Shown: one piece after another, positions 62,422-64,000 of the stretch
Layout of the letters: the number at the start of each line of letters is the position of its first letter
How positions within the stretch are numbered: the stretch's first letter is position 1
From: Chitinophaga pinensis DSM 2588
GTDB lineage: Bacteria > Bacteroidota > Bacteroidia > Chitinophagales > Chitinophagaceae
Reading direction: 5' to 3'
Assembly: GCF_000024005.1 (NCBI RefSeq)
Contig: NC_013132.1
Coordinates: 1,916,001-1,980,000, forward strand
Length of the DNA: 64,000 nucleotides
The notes under the pieces: model-generated
Seen by the model: the letters and a program-made list of their open reading frames with translations, nothing else
Told to the model about the DNA's origin: nothing
Databases searched by the model: none
Position numbers and translations under genes: made by a program

Positions 62422-62462
62422 GGTGTATGATCAGGTTTAAGATTTTTTAAAGATCATACACC
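62422..62462 (+). promoter_or_regulatory. Perfect hairpin in the rpsD leader
   Basis: GGTGTATGATC (62422-62432) / GATCATACACC (62452-62462), 11-bp perfect stem with a 19-nt A/T-rich loop, ending 25 bp before rpsD. A candidate S4 autoregulatory site, as S4 controls the alpha operon in E. coli, though the structures are not alike. Confidence 0.55.
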
Positions 62463-62487
62463 GAAACTAAAAAATCTATTAAAGAAA

Positions 62488-63093
62488 ATGGCAAGGTATA
62501 CAGGACCAAAGACCAAGATCTCCAGAATTTTTGGAGAACCGATTTTAGGAAACGGTAAATATTTAGGCAAGAACAGTAACCCTCCGGGTCAGCACGGTGT
62601 AAGCCGTAAACGTAAACAGCTGGGTGAATACGCACTGCAGCTGCGTGAAAAACAGAAAGCGAAATACACTTATGGTGTACTGGAGCGCCAGTTCGCTAAC
62701 CTGTTCGTTGAAGCTAACCGTCGTAAAGGTGTTACCGGTGAAGTATTGATCAAATTGCTGGAAGCACGTCTGGATAACGCAGTATTCCGTCTCGGTATCG
62801 CTCCTTCCCGTCCTGCTGCACGTCAGCTGGTTTCTCACAAACATATCACTGTTAACGGCCAGGTAATGAACGTGCCTTCTTACCAGCTGAAACCAGGCGA
62901 TATCATCGGTCTGAAAGCATCTGCAACAACCAACACCGCTATCACAAGCAATATCCGTGGTAAAAATCCTAAATTCAGCTGGCTGGATTGGAATGAAAAG
63001 GAACTGAAAGGTACTTTCATTGCATATCCTGAGAGAGAGAGCGTTCCTGAGAACATTAAGGAGCAGCTGATAGTAGAATTGTACTCTAAATAA
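62488..63093 (+). CDS. rpsD: 30S ribosomal protein S4 (zinc-free type)
   Basis: 201 residues. MARYTGPKTKISRIFGEPILGNGKYLGKNSNPPGQHG lacks the N-terminal Cys cluster of zinc-binding S4; the S4 RNA-binding domain RLDNAVFRLGIAPSRPAARQLVSHKHITVNGQVMNVPSYQLKPGDIIGL follows. Primary 16S-binding protein. 164 bp after rpsK with a hairpin in between. Confidence 0.98.
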   Translation: MARYTGPKTKISRIFGEPILGNGKYLGKNSNPPGQHGVSRKRKQLGEYALQLREKQKAKYTYGVLERQFANLFVEANRRKGVTGEVLIKLLEARLDNAVFRLGIAPSRPAARQLVSHKHITVNGQVMNVPSYQLKPGDIIGLKASATTNTAITSNIRGKNPKFSWLDWNEKELKGTFIAYPERESVPENIKEQLIVELYSK

Positions 63094-63219
63094 TAATATG
63101 TCTTTAGCCGTTAAGCATGGGTCATTAGTTACCAGCGTATTTAATGTACGTAGGTTGCTAAGGGCTGCATGTTAATGGCTAAAGCCAGTTTTACATAAAC
63201 AATTAAACTTAACATATCA

Positions 63220-64000
63220 ATGGCAATTCTGAATTTCCAAAAGCCTGATAAGATCGTTTTGCAGAAGTCAACTGACTTTGAAGCTCAATTCGAATTCCGG
63301 CCGTTAGAACCGGGTTACGGTGTGACTGTGGGTAATGCGCTGCGTCGTGTGCTCCTGTCATCTCTGGAGGGTTATGCCATTGTGGGAATAAAGATTGAAG
63401 GTGCTGATCATGAGTTTGCAACTTTAAAAGGGATCACTGAAGACGTAACTGAAATCATCCTGAATCTGAAACAGGTACGTTTCAAACGCATCGTTGAGAA
63501 CGAAGTTAACAACGAGAAAATTCAGATCTCTATTAAAGGTAAAACTGAGTTCCGTGCTGACATGATCGAAAAAGCAACCAGTGCTTTCCAGATCATGAAT
63601 CCTGAATTGCTTATCTGTACGCTGGATCCATCTGCAAAGCTGGATATCGAATTAACTATCGGTAAAGGCCGTGGTTATGTGCCAGCTGAAGAGAATAAAC
63701 CTAAAGATGCCGTTTTCGGTTATATCGCGATCGACTCTATCTTTACGCCAATCAAAAACGTAAAGTATAGCATCGAGAACACCCGTGTGGAACAAAAGAC
63801 TGACTATGAGAAACTGATCATGGAAGTGATCACTGATGGTACAATCCACCCGGAAGAAGCTGTAAAACAAGCCTCCCGTATACTGATTCAGCACCTGATG
63901 ATCATCACCGATGAAAACATCAGCTTCGATACTAAAGATACCGAGAAGGAAGATGTGGTTGACGAACAGACACTGCAGCTGCGTAAAATCCTGAAAACGC
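63220..64000 (+). CDS. rpoA: RNA polymerase alpha subunit, 5' part
   Basis: The first 260 codons are present; the gene runs off the window. [88 protein letters not shown] is the N-terminal domain that dimerises and binds beta, with the conserved [11 protein letters not shown] helix. The window ends at the linker (TLQLRKILK), before the DNA-binding C-terminal domain. 126 bp after rpsD. Confidence 0.97.
   Translation, partial: MAILNFQKPDKIVLQKSTDFEAQFEFRPLEPGYGVTVGNALRRVLLSSLEGYAIVGIKIEGADHEFATLKGITEDVTEIILNLKQVRFKRIVENEVNNEKIQISIKGKTEFRADMIEKATSAFQIMNPELLICTLDPSAKLDIELTIGKGRGYVPAEENKPKDAVFGYIAIDSIFTPIKNVKYSIENTRVEQKTDYEKLIMEVITDGTIHPEEAVKQASRILIQHLMIITDENISFDTKDTEKEDVVDEQTLQLRKILKT

Overview
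The window looks like chromosome of a Bacteroidota bacterium, most likely Chitinophaga or a close relative. Evidence: SusC/SusD pairs with an ECF sigma factor and a FecR anti-sigma factor, PorV-type and type IX sorting-domain proteins, promoters of the Bacteroidota form TTG-N19-TAnnTTTG, an almost complete lack of Shine-Dalgarno sequences, and the ribosomal gene order. The assignment is from protein and promoter style only. No tRNA, rRNA, IS element, prophage or CRISPR array was seen.

Layout. 1-10100: end of a membrane protein gene, a plant-type asparaginase, two (alpha/alpha)6 glycosidases (one GH105), a PepSY reductase-like membrane protein and a DUF4965 glutaminase-like protein. They are followed by a 1 kb gene-free stretch with a candidate structured RNA, a perfect 30-copy heptamer array and a ~20-bp-spaced AATGRATG array. 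10109-13821: small protein, SGNH acetylesterase, EamA transporter and a pair of small membrane proteins. 14322-23555: an ECF sigma/FecR-controlled polysaccharide utilisation locus (SusC, SusD, SusE-like, GH76), probably for alpha-mannan. 23774-33683: GIY-YIG protein, a 53-residue lipoprotein, a thioredoxin-ApbE-DUF4266-DUF3570 operon, an MscS channel, a four-gene housekeeping operon and ilvE.

34119-64000 is the str/S10/spc/alpha ribosomal supercluster, split into three blocks. rpsL-rpsG is separated from fusA by a reverse-strand surface locus (collagen-like protein, unknown secreted protein, PorV-like protein, T9SS cargo). fusA is separated from rpsJ by a porin-like gene and a 2.5 kb region without normal genes. 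From rpsJ to rpoA the cluster is continuous. The three blocks restart from near-identical promoters (TACCTTTGCCC.CCCAA). Nearly every spacer in the ribosomal cluster carries a stem-loop, several made of inverted 7-bp-periodic repeats.

The most novel-looking item is in the fusA-rpsJ gap: three 20-24-codon genes for amphipathic, leucine-rich micropeptides. Each has its own promoter-like box, a shared ~30-nt 5' leader element (TGGGATT..CCGAAAACCAA..AGAGTAGG) and its own terminator. I do not recognise this family. The second candidate is the Trx-ApbE-DUF4266-DUF3570 operon, where the two enzyme genes lie in one reading frame separated by a stop codon and the flavin transferase lacks an export signal.
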